Source: Acidobacteriota bacterium (GTDB lineage Bacteria; Acidobacteriota; Holophagae; Acanthopleuribacterales; Acanthopleuribacteraceae). Taken from it: a stretch of 64,000 bases of DNA. Positions 45,933-56,000 of the stretch are shown piece after piece. The translations under genes and the position numbers were made by a program. The number at the start of each line of letters is the position of its first letter. Position 1 is the first letter of the stretch. The stretch spans positions 278,952 through 342,951 of the forward strand of contig JAGQSC010000029.1 in NCBI GenBank assembly GCA_020439745.1. Reading direction: 5' to 3'. The notes below the pieces were generated by a model. The model was not told the origin of the DNA. It saw nothing but the letters and a program-made list of their open reading frames with translations, and made no database searches.

Positions 45933-46211
45933 TTAACCTTTGATCCAGGCAACAGCCAGGGTGTACAGGGCCAACGACTCGATCAGAACCAGACCAATGA
46001 TCATGGTGGTTCGGATGTTGCCAGCAGCGCCCGGATTGCGTGCAATACCTTCGCACGCTGAAGAAATAGCTTTACCCTGGCCGAGACCGCAAAGGCCCGC
46101 ACCAAGTGCCATACCGATACTGGGTGCGAACATGGCGCCCCCGTGACCGTCTTGTGCCATCGCCAAGCTGGCGACCATGCAAGTGACAAAAAGAATCAGC
46201 AGTTTTTTCAT
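45933..46211 (-). CDS. atpE: ATP synthase F0 subunit c
   Basis: 92 residues with an extra N-terminal signal-like helix (1-19, ending ASLAMAQ), then the two-helix hairpin of the c ring. The ion-binding glutamate is Glu78 in [10 protein letters not shown]. Gln45 lies 33 residues before it, Ser79 follows it and Tyr83 is five on. These are the positions that bind sodium in Ilyobacter tartaricus (Gln32, Glu65, Ser66, Tyr70); Thr67 there is Leu80 here. Other F0/F1 genes except atpB, atpI and atpZ are absent from the window. Confidence 0.96.
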   Translation of the reverse strand: MKKLLILFVTCMVASLAMAQDGHGGAMFAPSIGMALGAGLCGLGQGKAISSACEGIARNPGAAGNIRTTMIIGLVLIESLALYTLAVAWIKG

Positions 46212-46262
46212 GATTTACTTCCTCCGTTAATGACAGTTCGTTTCGGAGACGAACCGTTAATC

Positions 46263-46958
46263 TTAATGCTCGTGCTCTGTGGCCGAGGTCAAATACAGCG
46301 TCGTCAGGATGACGAAAATGAAGGTCTGCAACACGGCGGCAAACAGGCCAAGTGCCATCAGCGGGATAGGCACCAGCACAGGCAACATACCGTAGATGAT
46401 GCCGGCCACAATGTGTTCACCGCTGATGTTGAAGAACAGACGAACGCTGAGTGAAAAGGGTCGCGCCAGATGGGAGATGATCTCAATGACAATCATCAGG
46501 GGGGCAATAAACAAAATGGGCCCCAGAAAGTGCTTTAGGTAGCCGAACCCGTTCTCGCGCACACCTTCGAAGTTGTAGTAGATAAACACAATCACGGCAC
46601 AGGCCACGGTGGTATTGAAGTTACTTGTGGACGACGAAAAGGTGGGGATCAGTCCCAGCAGGTTCCCGACGAAAATGAAGAAGGCCAAAGTGCCGACGAT
46701 GGGAATGTAACGTCTGCCACGGGCGCCCATGTTCTCGTTGAGCATGCCCAGGATGCCCTCCATCACCAGTTCCACCACCTGTTGGAAGTGGGAAGGAACC
46801 ATGCTGATCTTGGTTTTGGTGCGCAGAGCAATGATCACACAGATGATAAAGGCAATGCTTGCCGCCACCACGTGATCGTAATAGGCGAAGTGATGCAGAT
46901 CTTCGACGCCTAAGATTGAAGCTACGAGTTTCGTCCAGACTGAGGGATGTATTTCCAT
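46263..46958 (-). CDS. atpB: ATP synthase F0 subunit a
   Basis: 231 residues with about six helices. The essential arginine lies in ARPFSLSVRLFFN. Forms the two ion half-channels against the c ring. Follows atpI by 16 bases. Confidence 0.95.
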   Translation of the reverse strand: MEIHPSVWTKLVASILGVEDLHHFAYYDHVVAASIAFIICVIIALRTKTKISMVPSHFQQVVELVMEGILGMLNENMGARGRRYIPIVGTLAFFIFVGNLLGLIPTFSSSTSNFNTTVACAVIVFIYYNFEGVRENGFGYLKHFLGPILFIAPLMIVIEIISHLARPFSLSVRLFFNISGEHIVAGIIYGMLPVLVPIPLMALGLFAAVLQTFIFVILTTLYLTSATEHEH

Positions 46959-46974
46959 GTATTCCTCTGCGCTC

Positions 46975-47355
46975 CTACGATTGTTTGTCGGTCGTTAAGT
47001 CGTTGATCACCAAACTCGGGAGAAAAGTGCAAATACCGACAAAAAACCAGGCCCATTCAAGCTTAATCCGGTCCCCGAGCAGGCGCATTATGCCATAAAC
47101 CAGGCCACCGATCAAGGCGTAACGCAGTAGGGTCAACAAGCCGACAATGGCGGCCCTGGGCCGTTTGCCCGATGTACCCAAAGCCACGGTTAGGTGCCAC
47201 AACAGGAACAGGATCAGAATGGCCACCCAGCCGGCCGCAAAGCTCAGGGCCGAGGCCCATCCTCCGAAGACGATCAGAGCCGTGAAACTGACGAATCCAA
47301 TGATCATCAGCCAGCGATACAAGCCCTTCAAATAGGCTTCTGGCTGGTCACTCAT
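46975..47355 (-). CDS. atpI: ATP synthase subunit I (AtpI/UncI-like)
   Basis: 126 residues from ATG 47355 (a longer frame starts at 47376). Four hydrophobic helices; AtpI-like by size and location before atpB. Helps c-ring assembly in other bacteria. Overlaps atpZ by 8 bases. Confidence 0.75.
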   Translation of the reverse strand: MSDQPEAYLKGLYRWLMIIGFVSFTALIVFGGWASALSFAAGWVAILILFLLWHLTVALGTSGKRPRAAIVGLLTLLRYALIGGLVYGIMRLLGDRIKLEWAWFFVGICTFLPSLVINDLTTDKQS

Positions 47356-47584
47356 GGTCGATGTGGTCCTCGGCATCGGCGTCGCGATTCATGGCATTGA
47401 GTTCGCGGAACAGGTTGATGATCCCAGCTGCGGAGCCCAGGATGCCGAAGATCAGCATAAAGACTTGGTCCGTACCTACCCAACCATCAATGTGGTAACC
47501 GATATATCCACCGATCAAGGTGGAAATGATCAGGTGTGGGCCGATATAGGCATACCGTGCCCACGACTTACCGCTCGGTTTCAT
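47348..47584 (-). CDS. atpZ: AtpZ-like small membrane protein
   Basis: 78 residues with two helices and the family's GGYIGYHIDGWVGTD turn and GLAAGIYNLF-like SAAGIINLFREL. AtpZ/AtpI proteins are linked to magnesium or calcium uptake for the synthase. Start overlaps the purQ stop as ATGA. Confidence 0.85.
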   Translation of the reverse strand: MKPSGKSWARYAYIGPHLIISTLIGGYIGYHIDGWVGTDQVFMLIFGILGSAAGIINLFRELNAMNRDADAEDHIDHE

Positions 47585-48282
47585 GTGGCTGCGTATTCGA
47601 GATATTCGATCAGGCCGCCCAGCACTTGCAATCCATCGTCGCTGCCCAATGCGCTTTCCACGTGACGTTCTGGATGGGGCATCATGCCCAGGGCACGACC
47701 TGATTCATCGCAAATACCGGCAATGGCATTTAGGCTGCCGTTGGGGTTGGCTTCCTCGGTCAGCTCACCGCTGGCAGTCGTGTAGCGGAACACCACCTGT
47801 TGGTGATCTTCCAGGGAGCGCAGCGTGTCGTCGTCGGCCACATAACGGCCCATACCATGCGCGATGGGGATGTTTAACACGGTGCCCGTAGATAAGCCGT
47901 AGGTGAGTGGTGATTTACTACTTTCACACCGAACGTACACGTCTTGACAGAGAAAGGCGAGGTCGCGGTTCTTCATCAAGCAACCCGGAAGAATGCCCAT
48001 TTCGCAGAGGATCTGGAAGCCGTTGCAGATACCCATCACGTAGCCGCCCTTGCGATAGTGCTGGGCTACCTCGTTCATGATGGGCGAAAAGCGGGCGATG
48101 GCACCCGAGCGCAGGTAGTCGCCAAAGGAAAAACCGCCCGGGATGAAGACCAAGTCGGGATTGGCCAGATCGTGGGACTTGTGCCAAACCGGTGTAACGT
48201 CTACACCCAAGATCTCGCCAAAGGCCCACACGGCATCCTGATCGCAGTTGCTGCCCGGGAAGGTGACGACCGATACACGCAT
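47581..48282 (-). CDS. purQ: Phosphoribosylformylglycinamidine synthase, glutaminase subunit
   Basis: 233 residues, class I glutamine amidotransferase. Nucleophile Cys in VMGICNGFQIL, and the His/Glu pair in MPHPERHVE. Makes ammonia for the fourth step of purine synthesis with PurS and PurL. PurL is not in the window. Confidence 0.96.
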   Translation of the reverse strand: MRVSVVTFPGSNCDQDAVWAFGEILGVDVTPVWHKSHDLANPDLVFIPGGFSFGDYLRSGAIARFSPIMNEVAQHYRKGGYVMGICNGFQILCEMGILPGCLMKNRDLAFLCQDVYVRCESSKSPLTYGLSTGTVLNIPIAHGMGRYVADDDTLRSLEDHQQVVFRYTTASGELTEEANPNGSLNAIAGICDESGRALGMMPHPERHVESALGSDDGLQVLGGLIEYLEYAAT

Positions 48283-48283
48283 A

Positions 48284-48535
48284 TTAATCCTCTACCAGCT
48301 CGAAGGTTTCAATGACGGGGTTGGCCAGAAGCTTTTGGCACATGGCGTCAATACGGCCGCGCACTTCGTCGTCAGGCAGGTCACCGTGGATTTTGAGGCT
48401 GATGATTTTTCCGATGCGCACGTCGGTGACTTCCTCGAATCCCAGTGCGTGCAGAGCGTGGGCCACCGTCTTGCCTTGTGGATCTAATACGGAGGGCTTC
48501 AGTTGCACACTGACTCGGTACGTTTTGCTGTCCAT
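48284..48535 (-). CDS. purS: Phosphoribosylformylglycinamidine synthase subunit PurS
   Basis: 83 residues, usual size. VQLKPSVLDPQGKTV and LGFEEVTDVRIGK are typical. Bridges PurL and PurQ. Start overlaps the rng stop by one base (TAATG). Confidence 0.95.
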   Translation of the reverse strand: MDSKTYRVSVQLKPSVLDPQGKTVAHALHALGFEEVTDVRIGKIISLKIHGDLPDDEVRGRIDAMCQKLLANPVIETFELVED

Positions 48536-50418
48536 TACTCTTCCTCCGAACCGTCGAACATATCGATGCCGTCCTCGTCGTCGGTTTCGGGGTTCATTTC
48601 CACCATGGTCGGCTCATCGTCATCGTCGCCAATGGCTTCCGTTAACTTAGAACCCGATTGAGCCAAGCTCAGACGGACTGCATCCTTGAATTCGTCCATT
48701 CTGTCTTCAAATAGGCCGTGTCGTTTCATCATCAGCACGCGAATGGACAGGTTGAACTGGTCATGGGAATTGTAGTTGCGGGGGATGGGAATCTCCACCT
48801 CACGCAGCTCATCAAAGGTCAGCTTCTCAAGCGCCGCAATTTTTTCTTCTCGGTAATCTTTGCGCAGGTTGATGTCCTCATCGCTCATGGACGCGGCCAT
48901 GGATGCCAGAGACAAAGGGCCAGGCATAGGCATATCGTCTTTCTCCTCTCGGGAACCTTTGATGATGTCGAAACGCGGGGTCACGTGTTGACCCAATTTG
49001 ATCTGTATGTGGATTTCGCAGTTGTAACGAGACTCCAGGTCGCGGAGTTCCATTCGTCTGGTGTTGAGCACATGTAGGCCCAGATCTTCAGAGACTGTCA
49101 CGACCAGGCGCTGTACGGCAGCGCTGGAGACTGAAAGCTTGATACGGCGCAACAAGTCCAGTGACTGGGTCTCCAAGGTTTTTACGCGACCCAGGCCCTT
49201 GCATACAGGGCAGTCCTCGTAATGTTTGATCTCTTTGGAGGTCTTGATGCGTTGGCGCGACATTTCCAACAATCCGAATCGTGAAATACCGGTGACGGCG
49301 ATCCGTGCCTTGTCGTCTTTGATGGCATCGCGCAGACGTTTTTCCACCTGATTGGTGTTGCGTGCCTCGCGCAAGTCGATAAAGTCAATCACGATTAGGC
49401 CACCCAAATCGCGTAGACGTAATTGGCGGGCGATTTCGTCGGCGGCTTCCAGGTTGGTTTTCAGAGCAGTCAGTTCCAGGTTCCCTTCAGACGTCTTGCC
49501 GCTGTTCACGTCTACGACTACCAATGCTTCGGTCTGTTCGATGACAATCGAGCCGCCAGATGGCAGTTTGATTTTGCGCACGAAAATCTTCTCCACCTGA
49601 TCTTCGATCTGGTATTTGGAGAAGATGGGTGACTTACCGCGGAAATACTTCACGATGCGTTCGTAGTTGGGCATCATCTTGCGGAAATAGGCCTTGATGT
49701 CGGAGTAGGCGTCGTAATCGTCAATTAAGATCTCAACGATGTCTTCGTTGAAGTAATCGCGAATCGTGCGGTTGAGCACGTTGTCCTCTTTGTAGAGAAT
49801 GGAGGGCGCCTTGATCCGGTCACAGCGAGACTCAATCTCTTTCCATGTGTTCACCAATACGTTGATATCGCGTTGCACCTGGTCCGGCGATTTGCCCAAA
49901 CCGGCTGTTCGGATGATGTAACCCATCTCGTCGGGCACGGTGATGTGTTCCACCACCTGTTTTAGGTCACGGCGTTCGGCGGCGTCTTCGATTTTGCGCG
50001 ACACGCCCACCTTCTTTGAAAACGGCATAACCACCAGGTAGCGACCAGCGATGGAGATGTAGGTGGTCAGGTAGGCGCCTTTGAGGCCTATTTCTTCTCG
50101 AGCCACTTGCACCATCAGTTCTTGACCGATCTTGATTTTTTCCTCGTAGGGGACCCTTCGATCGTCCTCGGAAAAATATCGTGGGTGAATTTCGTTGAAG
50201 GGCAAAAACCCGTGACGATTGCCGCCATAATCAACGAATGTGGCTTGGAGACTGGGTTCAATGGCAGTGATAACTGCCTTGTAGATATTGCCCATGGTGT
50301 GGTTGTCTTGAGCCATGGACTCGAAGTCCACCTGTTCTAAGACGCCATCTTCATTTACAATAGCTACACGGATTTCATCGAAATCCTTTGCATTAATCAG
50401 CATTTTATATTTAGACAT
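48535..50418 (-). CDS. rng: Ribonuclease G/E
   Basis: 627 residues: S1 domain (about 40-120), RNase H-like part, catalytic domain with the two magnesium aspartates (VVDVNSGKTSEGN and IVIDFIDL), and the zinc-link CPVCKGLGRV. A short acidic tail replaces the long RNase E degradosome scaffold; a helical stretch (about 500-600) is of unknown function. Endonuclease for rRNA and mRNA processing. First gene of the rng-purS-purQ-atp run. Confidence 0.94.
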   Translation of the reverse strand: MSKYKMLINAKDFDEIRVAIVNEDGVLEQVDFESMAQDNHTMGNIYKAVITAIEPSLQATFVDYGGNRHGFLPFNEIHPRYFSEDDRRVPYEEKIKIGQELMVQVAREEIGLKGAYLTTYISIAGRYLVVMPFSKKVGVSRKIEDAAERRDLKQVVEHITVPDEMGYIIRTAGLGKSPDQVQRDINVLVNTWKEIESRCDRIKAPSILYKEDNVLNRTIRDYFNEDIVEILIDDYDAYSDIKAYFRKMMPNYERIVKYFRGKSPIFSKYQIEDQVEKIFVRKIKLPSGGSIVIEQTEALVVVDVNSGKTSEGNLELTALKTNLEAADEIARQLRLRDLGGLIVIDFIDLREARNTNQVEKRLRDAIKDDKARIAVTGISRFGLLEMSRQRIKTSKEIKHYEDCPVCKGLGRVKTLETQSLDLLRRIKLSVSSAAVQRLVVTVSEDLGLHVLNTRRMELRDLESRYNCEIHIQIKLGQHVTPRFDIIKGSREEKDDMPMPGPLSLASMAASMSDEDINLRKDYREEKIAALEKLTFDELREVEIPIPRNYNSHDQFNLSIRVLMMKRHGLFEDRMDEFKDAVRLSLAQSGSKLTEAIGDDDDEPTMVEMNPETDDEDGIDMFDGSEEE

Positions 50419-50502
50419 TAGCGTTTCGATCCTCTAAGAAATAACACTGTTTTTCATATATCTGGTTTAATGTGAGGAGGTTGCGAAAGAAACGGAGTTC
50501 AT

Positions 50503-50931
50503 ATGAAGAAGATTACCGTAGGCAGCGAAATGGATTCGTGGTGTGGGAAATGCAAGATGGAGCTTCGACATGCCGTGGTCGCCATGGTCGATGGGCTGCC
50601 TAAGCGTGTTCGTTGCCTGACATGTTTCAGCGAGCATAACCACCGCGCGGTTAAGGCTGCAGTTAAAGCTGTAACTAAGACTCGTCGTAAGGGGCAAAAA
50701 TCACCGTCCCGCAAAGCTCAGGAAACTGCTGCACACTGGGCCTCGTTGATGGCCGATTGGGATGAAACGCGTGCTCGCAAATATTCCGTCTTTGGTTCGT
50801 TCCAGGTGAATGATTGTGTCGTCCATTCGTCCTTCGGAAAGGGCGTCGTCGTTCATGTTCCCGGACCCGACCGCATCATAACACTTTTTGAAAACGGAGA
50901 GAAATTGTTATTGCAGGGGCGGATCCGTTAA
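50503..50931 (+). CDS. Zinc-ribbon protein with CarD-like C-terminal motif
   Basis: 142 residues. CGKC (14-17) and CLTC (38-41) make a zinc ribbon, followed by a Lys/Arg-rich linker (about 50-75) and a C-terminal small beta domain (VHSSFGKGVVVHV, then ITLFENGEKLLLQGRIR). That end resembles the Tudor-like RNA-polymerase/DNA-contact domains of CarD and UvrD. Possibly a nucleic-acid-binding regulator (inference). Convergent with dcd, overlapping by 24 bases. Confidence 0.75.
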   Translation: MKKITVGSEMDSWCGKCKMELRHAVVAMVDGLPKRVRCLTCFSEHNHRAVKAAVKAVTKTRRKGQKSPSRKAQETAAHWASLMADWDETRARKYSVFGSFQVNDCVVHSSFGKGVVVHVPGPDRIITLFENGEKLLLQGRIR

Positions 50932-51453
50932 GTCGGGTCCGAATTCGCGATAGATCATACTGGGTTGAATATCGCGATTTCCCTGATACTTGCCCCCATC
51001 ATAGGTGACCAGGGCTCCGTGCACCTGATGGTAGAAGATTTGGCATATTTTGATGTGTTTGAAGATGCGGATGGGTTGAACGGTGGCGATCTGTAAGGTC
51101 CAGTAACCGTCAAAACCCACGTCACCGAATCCAGCACTGGCGTGCACGGACAAGCCCAATCGACCTATGGATGACCTGCCTTCCAGCATGGGCACCAGGT
51201 TGTGGGTGATGGTGCGTTCCATGGTGCGTCCCAAGTACAAACGACCCGGTTCCAAGACCAGCCCGTCGTCCGGGATTTCCAGCCGGTCAGTAGGGTTGGG
51301 TTTTGAGATATCCAGTACCCGATTGCGGTACACCTGCAACTCGCCGTGGAGCCTCAAGTTATAGGAATTCGGGTTGAGTTGGGCCTGGTCAAACGGCTCA
51401 ATGATGATGTCGTTACCCAGACGCGCCCTGATCTCAGGGCCACTGAGGATCAC
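50908..51453 (-). CDS. dcd: dCTP deaminase
   Basis: 181 residues. EGRSSIGRLGLSVHASAGFG is the active-site segment (Ser and Arg of substrate binding), and LNPNSYNLRLHGEL is the conserved N-terminal stretch. Makes dUTP from dCTP for thymidylate synthesis; a bifunctional dCTP deaminase/dUTPase is not excluded. Overlaps the FHA-RDD gene as ATGA. Confidence 0.93.
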   Translation of the reverse strand: MILSGPEIRARLGNDIIIEPFDQAQLNPNSYNLRLHGELQVYRNRVLDISKPNPTDRLEIPDDGLVLEPGRLYLGRTMERTITHNLVPMLEGRSSIGRLGLSVHASAGFGDVGFDGYWTLQIATVQPIRIFKHIKICQIFYHQVHGALVTYDGGKYQGNRDIQPSMIYREFGPDLTDPPLQ

Positions 51454-52514
51454 TTTTTGACAACTCTCGTTCCGGCCATCTTATCGTGGAACCCACGGCC
51501 TTCGGGGTCAAACAGGATGGTGAGAAATCCCAGATAGAGCGGCAAAGCACAGATGATCATGCCTAACCAACGCATCAAAACGGTTTTGATGTCCAGCCCA
51601 ATCTTGTCGGGATGCTCCACTTCGACGATGCGGATGCCAAGGAAATGTTTGCCAAGCGTTTTTCCGTATTTCATCCAGCCCACAATGAAGTAGGCGAGCG
51701 ACCCCAGACCTAGTACAAGCGACAGGATACTCAACAGCCACGAGGGGAGGAAGAATGCGCCGACGAAGATGACTGCGTAGGCGATCATGAAGATAACGAT
51801 TTCGATGACAAATGCCAGAAAGCGGTGGATCGGGCTGGCGGGCGCACTGTCTGCACCGGCGCTACCACCGAAGTTAGGAAGTGGTGGTGACTGGAAAGAG
51901 GGCATCGGTGGCATAGCAGGTGCTTGAGGCGGCGCGGGTGGCGGAGCCTGTGGCGGTTGCATGCTCGGTGCAGGTGGTGCCGGTGCCTGAGGTGGAGGCT
52001 GATAGGCCGGCGGAGCCTGAGGTGGCGCCTGATAGGAAGTAGGTGCCTGAGGTGGAGGCGGTTGATAAGAAGGCGGTGGCGGGGCCATGGGCTGAGGAAT
52101 CTTGGGTGTGTCCGTCATGGCAGCAGCCGGCTTGATGGTAGGTGTCTCGATGGTTTCCGCCAACTGGGAACGCGGTGTCTCGGCCGTGTCACCCATCATG
52201 AACTCCTCATGGGCTTCAACTGCTTTGTGGGAGAAATAGAACTGAACGCGACCGGTAATAATGTCGTCGCCATCGGCCAGGGGCGACTCAGAAACCTTCT
52301 TCTTGTTCACATAGGTGCCATTGGAAGAGTTGTTGTCAATGATCAGGTAGGTGCCGTTGCGGTTCTCGATGCGAACATGCAGACGCGACACGCTGGAGTC
52401 ATTGACCACAATGTCTGCCTCCTTACTGCGCCCCAATGTGACCACGGATTTGTTCAGCGGATGGTCGACGTAACCACCGTCGCGTTTCTTTTCCTTTAGA
52501 ACCGCATGATTCAT
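51450..52514 (-). CDS. FHA-RDD membrane protein with proline-rich linker
   Basis: 354 residues from ATG 52514 with GGGGGAA upstream. FHA domain (about 12-90; GRSKEADIVVND, SVSRLHVRIE, NSSNGTYVN) binds phosphothreonine. A long Pro/Gln/Ala linker (about 125-215) leads to an RDD domain with two or three membrane helices (about 225-350). Probably ties Ser/Thr kinase signalling to the membrane. The kinase at 10892-11890 is a conceivable partner (inference). Antisense openings in the linker are artefacts of its composition. Confidence 0.88.
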   Translation of the reverse strand: MNHAVLKEKKRDGGYVDHPLNKSVVTLGRSKEADIVVNDSSVSRLHVRIENRNGTYLIIDNNSSNGTYVNKKKVSESPLADGDDIITGRVQFYFSHKAVEAHEEFMMGDTAETPRSQLAETIETPTIKPAAAMTDTPKIPQPMAPPPPSYQPPPPQAPTSYQAPPQAPPAYQPPPQAPAPPAPSMQPPQAPPPAPPQAPAMPPMPSFQSPPLPNFGGSAGADSAPASPIHRFLAFVIEIVIFMIAYAVIFVGAFFLPSWLLSILSLVLGLGSLAYFIVGWMKYGKTLGKHFLGIRIVEVEHPDKIGLDIKTVLMRWLGMIICALPLYLGFLTILFDPEGRGFHDKMAGTRVVKK

Positions 52515-52646
52515 TGATTCCCCCAAGTTCGAGGTTGTAGGATGGAAGCCATACAAAGGATGGTGTTGATAGGTGATCATAACATGTTCACTTGGCTCGT
52601 ATCATCACTTTGGCGCATTTTGTGTCCTTGATCATGGGAGTAGGAC

Positions 52647-52952
52647 TTGGTCGACAGCTTGATAGACATCCTCGATCGCTGCGAGAAGGTGAGCCTCGAG
52701 ATTGAAGGCCACGTGTTTCAGGTACCCAAGGGTCATCCCCTGTTGCGCGCGTTTCAATACCTGGAACTGAAAGATGTGGCTATCAATGTGACGGCCGGTC
52801 CATTTTGTTGGAATGGGGACTGTCAAAGCTGTCTGTGCGACCTAAGAGTGAACGGCGTGCTCAAACCGCAGTCCTATGCCTGTCAATATGTGGTGGAATC
52901 AGATATTCAAGTGGTGAAAATCAACGAAAACTACGATTTTTGCCCGGATTGA
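52647..52952 (+). CDS. 2Fe-2S ferredoxin-like protein
   Basis: 101 residues from TTG 52647 after GGGAGTAGGA. Plant-type 2Fe-2S pattern: FCWNGDCQSCLCDLRVNG gives CxxxxCxxC and SYACQ supplies the fourth Cys. The N-terminal part is a beta-grasp-like VSLEIEGHVFQVPKG. Electron partner not known. It precedes the large regulator by about 50 bases on the same strand. Confidence 0.78.
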   Translation: MVDSLIDILDRCEKVSLEIEGHVFQVPKGHPLLRAFQYLELKDVAINVTAGPFCWNGDCQSCLCDLRVNGVLKPQSYACQYVVESDIQVVKINENYDFCPD

Positions 52953-53002
52953 CGTCTTGCCCGAATTCGCTGTGTTAGACTGACACAAACCCAAACGAAG
53001 AG

Positions 53003-56000
53003 GTGCGCGAATTGAGTGCGCCTGCTCCCTATTTCTCGCGATTCGAGCTCGGCGAAGCCTCACCCGTTGGTGAGTACATCTGGGCCCGTGACCGCATTCA
53101 GGACAAGCCTTTTCTTGCCCGTACCTACGCGGACCTACCGTCTACGCGTCAAGCTTTGTTAGGCTGGGAAGGGTTGAGGCACGCCTCGTTCTTGACATTG
53201 CTGCGTGTGGAACCCGTTACTCAAGGATGGCTGGCCCTATTTCGTCATCTCGGTTCATTGCGTCCATTACCTGAGACGGATCCCACCAAACTCAGCGCCG
53301 ACCAGCTTTGCAGCCTCGCTTGGCGTTGGGTGTCCGCGATGTATTTCATGCATCAACAAGGATTTAGTTTGCCTATGGTTTCTCCAGAACTTGCATTCTG
53401 GGATGCCAGCGAGGGACTTAAGATCTTGGGTCACGAGTTGTGCAGCGCTTATCCGGGTTATGAACCTGCCATCGACGTGCGTTACGCCCCTCCTGAATGG
53501 CGCTTGCACCATCAATTGAATGAGATGAGCAGGGTTTATATCTGTGCGGCCTTTCTTGTGCACTTCTTTCGGGGAGCACCTCATCGAGAAGGTGCACAAG
53601 TAAATGTCACCCAATCAATAAGGCGTCTCAAAAAGGGCTGGGATTCACTGTTGGAACGCATGTTGGTCGTCGATCCGCAAAATAGACCGGGTTTTGCTCA
53701 AGTACTTGATGAGATCAGGCAATTATCGCGTTCGTCTGTCAAAGATGATTTGAAAGCACTGATTGCGGCGGACGACACCACATCCGTGCAGGTAATGACT
53801 GAAATCGCAGTGCAATCAACCAAGTCCGTGTTTATCGAGTCCGCTGCCGGATTGGAAGTCGTCAAACGGCTGGCCCCATTCAGGCGAACGATGGAAGCGC
53901 GAGATTGGCTCGTGCTGCAGGTGTGGGCTCCCGACCGCAGAGGCATTCCGTACCGCGCCGTGAACGAGCTGATGGAGCAGTTGGACCATGTGCTCAGGCA
54001 ATTAGGGGAGCAGGAACTAGCATCTCAGTTGAGTGCCCTTACGGAGTGGCAGGATGCTACGGAAATCATGCAGAAGTGGCATCCGCTATCTGAGCGATTG
54101 GTTAAAGTGCTCCTTTCCAGAGCGTTTGTTGGCGTGGTACTGATCGTAGAAGATGCACACCACTTAGATCAGCATGCCGTCGAAGCGCTGGTTTCTTTGG
54201 CGCATTGGGTGAAACAGGAGCCGGTCATGTTCGTGGTTTCAAGTGACCGGCTGATATGCCCGCAAGTGAGACACATGTGGAGTCACTGGCCTGCCAGTAG
54301 TACGGTGATAACAGCCGACAACGATAAGTTGGTGCGTTCATGCATCTGGCCGGAAGAGACCAACCTCTCGCCATCAAGTGAAGTGGCTCTGACTTATCAG
54401 TTGCTAGAGACTTGCTTTGGCAAAGCTTCGCTCCCCAACTATTTGGAACGATCATGGTCTTATCTAAAGCCCAGGGAGCAACTCATTCTCAAGACGTTGG
54501 TCTGTAGTTTTCGCGGTTTGACCCAGTCGGACTTGCATGAAGCGATGGATCTGAGAGAACTGACACCGCACATCGATTTGTTAGTTAAGAGCCGAATCCT
54601 TTATCGTGAAGACGAAGAGCTCGGTATCAACGATGTGGCCCTGGCTGGGTATGTGAGCCAACAAATCAGCCCCGATGAAAAACGATTTGTTTGGTCCCGA
54701 CTTCTCGAGCACGAACGGCAGCTACCTGACCCCGATCAGCTTCAAATTCTGGATTTGCGTCTCAATTTGGGAGATTCGATACAAGCAACCGTGGAATGTG
54801 TGATTCAAGATTGCATTCACACCTATTCGGCCGACAAATTGAATAATCTTCGTCGGCTCACTTCACGACATAAGGTTGGACTAGACGCCATCCAACAAAC
54901 CATAGGCGTTCTGACTGGTGCGGTATGTACCGTTGGCAAACCACCATTCTCCTGGATGAAACATGCTAATGACGCATGGCGACATGTATCTCAGGGGGAC
55001 GCGCGCCGGGCCGCTCAAGCTTGGCTGAAGGTGAGTAACAGTAAGCGGGCCGGTTCGTGCGTTCAAGCCTGGTCGCTCGCACAGGCTGCAATTTCAGCCA
55101 TCGAGCTGAACGATCGCCTGAGAGTGGCATCCTGCGCACGGTCTTTCTCTGAATTGGACTTGTCTGGCATTCCCGAGAACGCGGTTGGGACTTGGCGTGC
55201 CTGGATTGCGGAAGCCTTTTTGAGTTGTGGGGATGATCATCATGAATGGGTCCGTGAAACGTTGGATGATCAAACAGAATGGGGTATGTATGTGAGGGCG
55301 GTTGCTGATCGTTGTGCCAATCGCGATATCGAATGTGTGTCTCGCTATCGGTACTTGGCTAATCTGATTGAAGGGTGTGTTGATCTGCGCGCCAAAGCGC
55401 GAGCATTTCACCGATTTGGCAATGCCTTTTTTAGGGCCGACCGACCTTCAGACGCGACACGGGCTTATCAACGGGCCATAACCGAGTACACGCGCATGAA
55501 AAACATGAAGCGCGTGAAAGACCTAAAATTTAATCTGGCTGCCGCTCAGTGTCTTTCCGGTCAATTTCAACGATCACGAGTTGAGTTTCAGTCCCTTCTG
55601 AGTCAAACAGATATCGAAAAGGACCCACTCACACGTTGCCAGATTCTCTATAACTTGAGTGTGATCGCTTTGGTTCAGTACGAGTTTGAACATTATTGTG
55701 AATTGGCAGCAGAGCATCTTCAATTGGCGGGCAAGTTGCGAGATGGCAATGAACTGGCTCGCTATCATGCGCTGCGCATTCATGCAGCGCATTGGCTGGA
55801 CAATCACGAAGCCGAACTCTCCATCCGCTATCTTTCTGAAGCCCTTGCCAAAGATCAGTTCTTTCCGCTCCTCCAAGAAGAATGTGCCTTTGCGGTTCGC
55901 CTGGGATATGCATTAGTGGATCATGTTCCTGAATCCACCTCAAAAGGCCGTTTTACCGTTTGGCGACATCAATTGTTGGATGGGTTGTTGGGACTGGGCC

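Noticed and set aside
51924..52499. 191-codon open frame on the plus strand
   Set aside because: Antisense to the proline-rich linker and FHA domain; Arg/Trp/Leu-rich reading is a by-product of the CCx codons.
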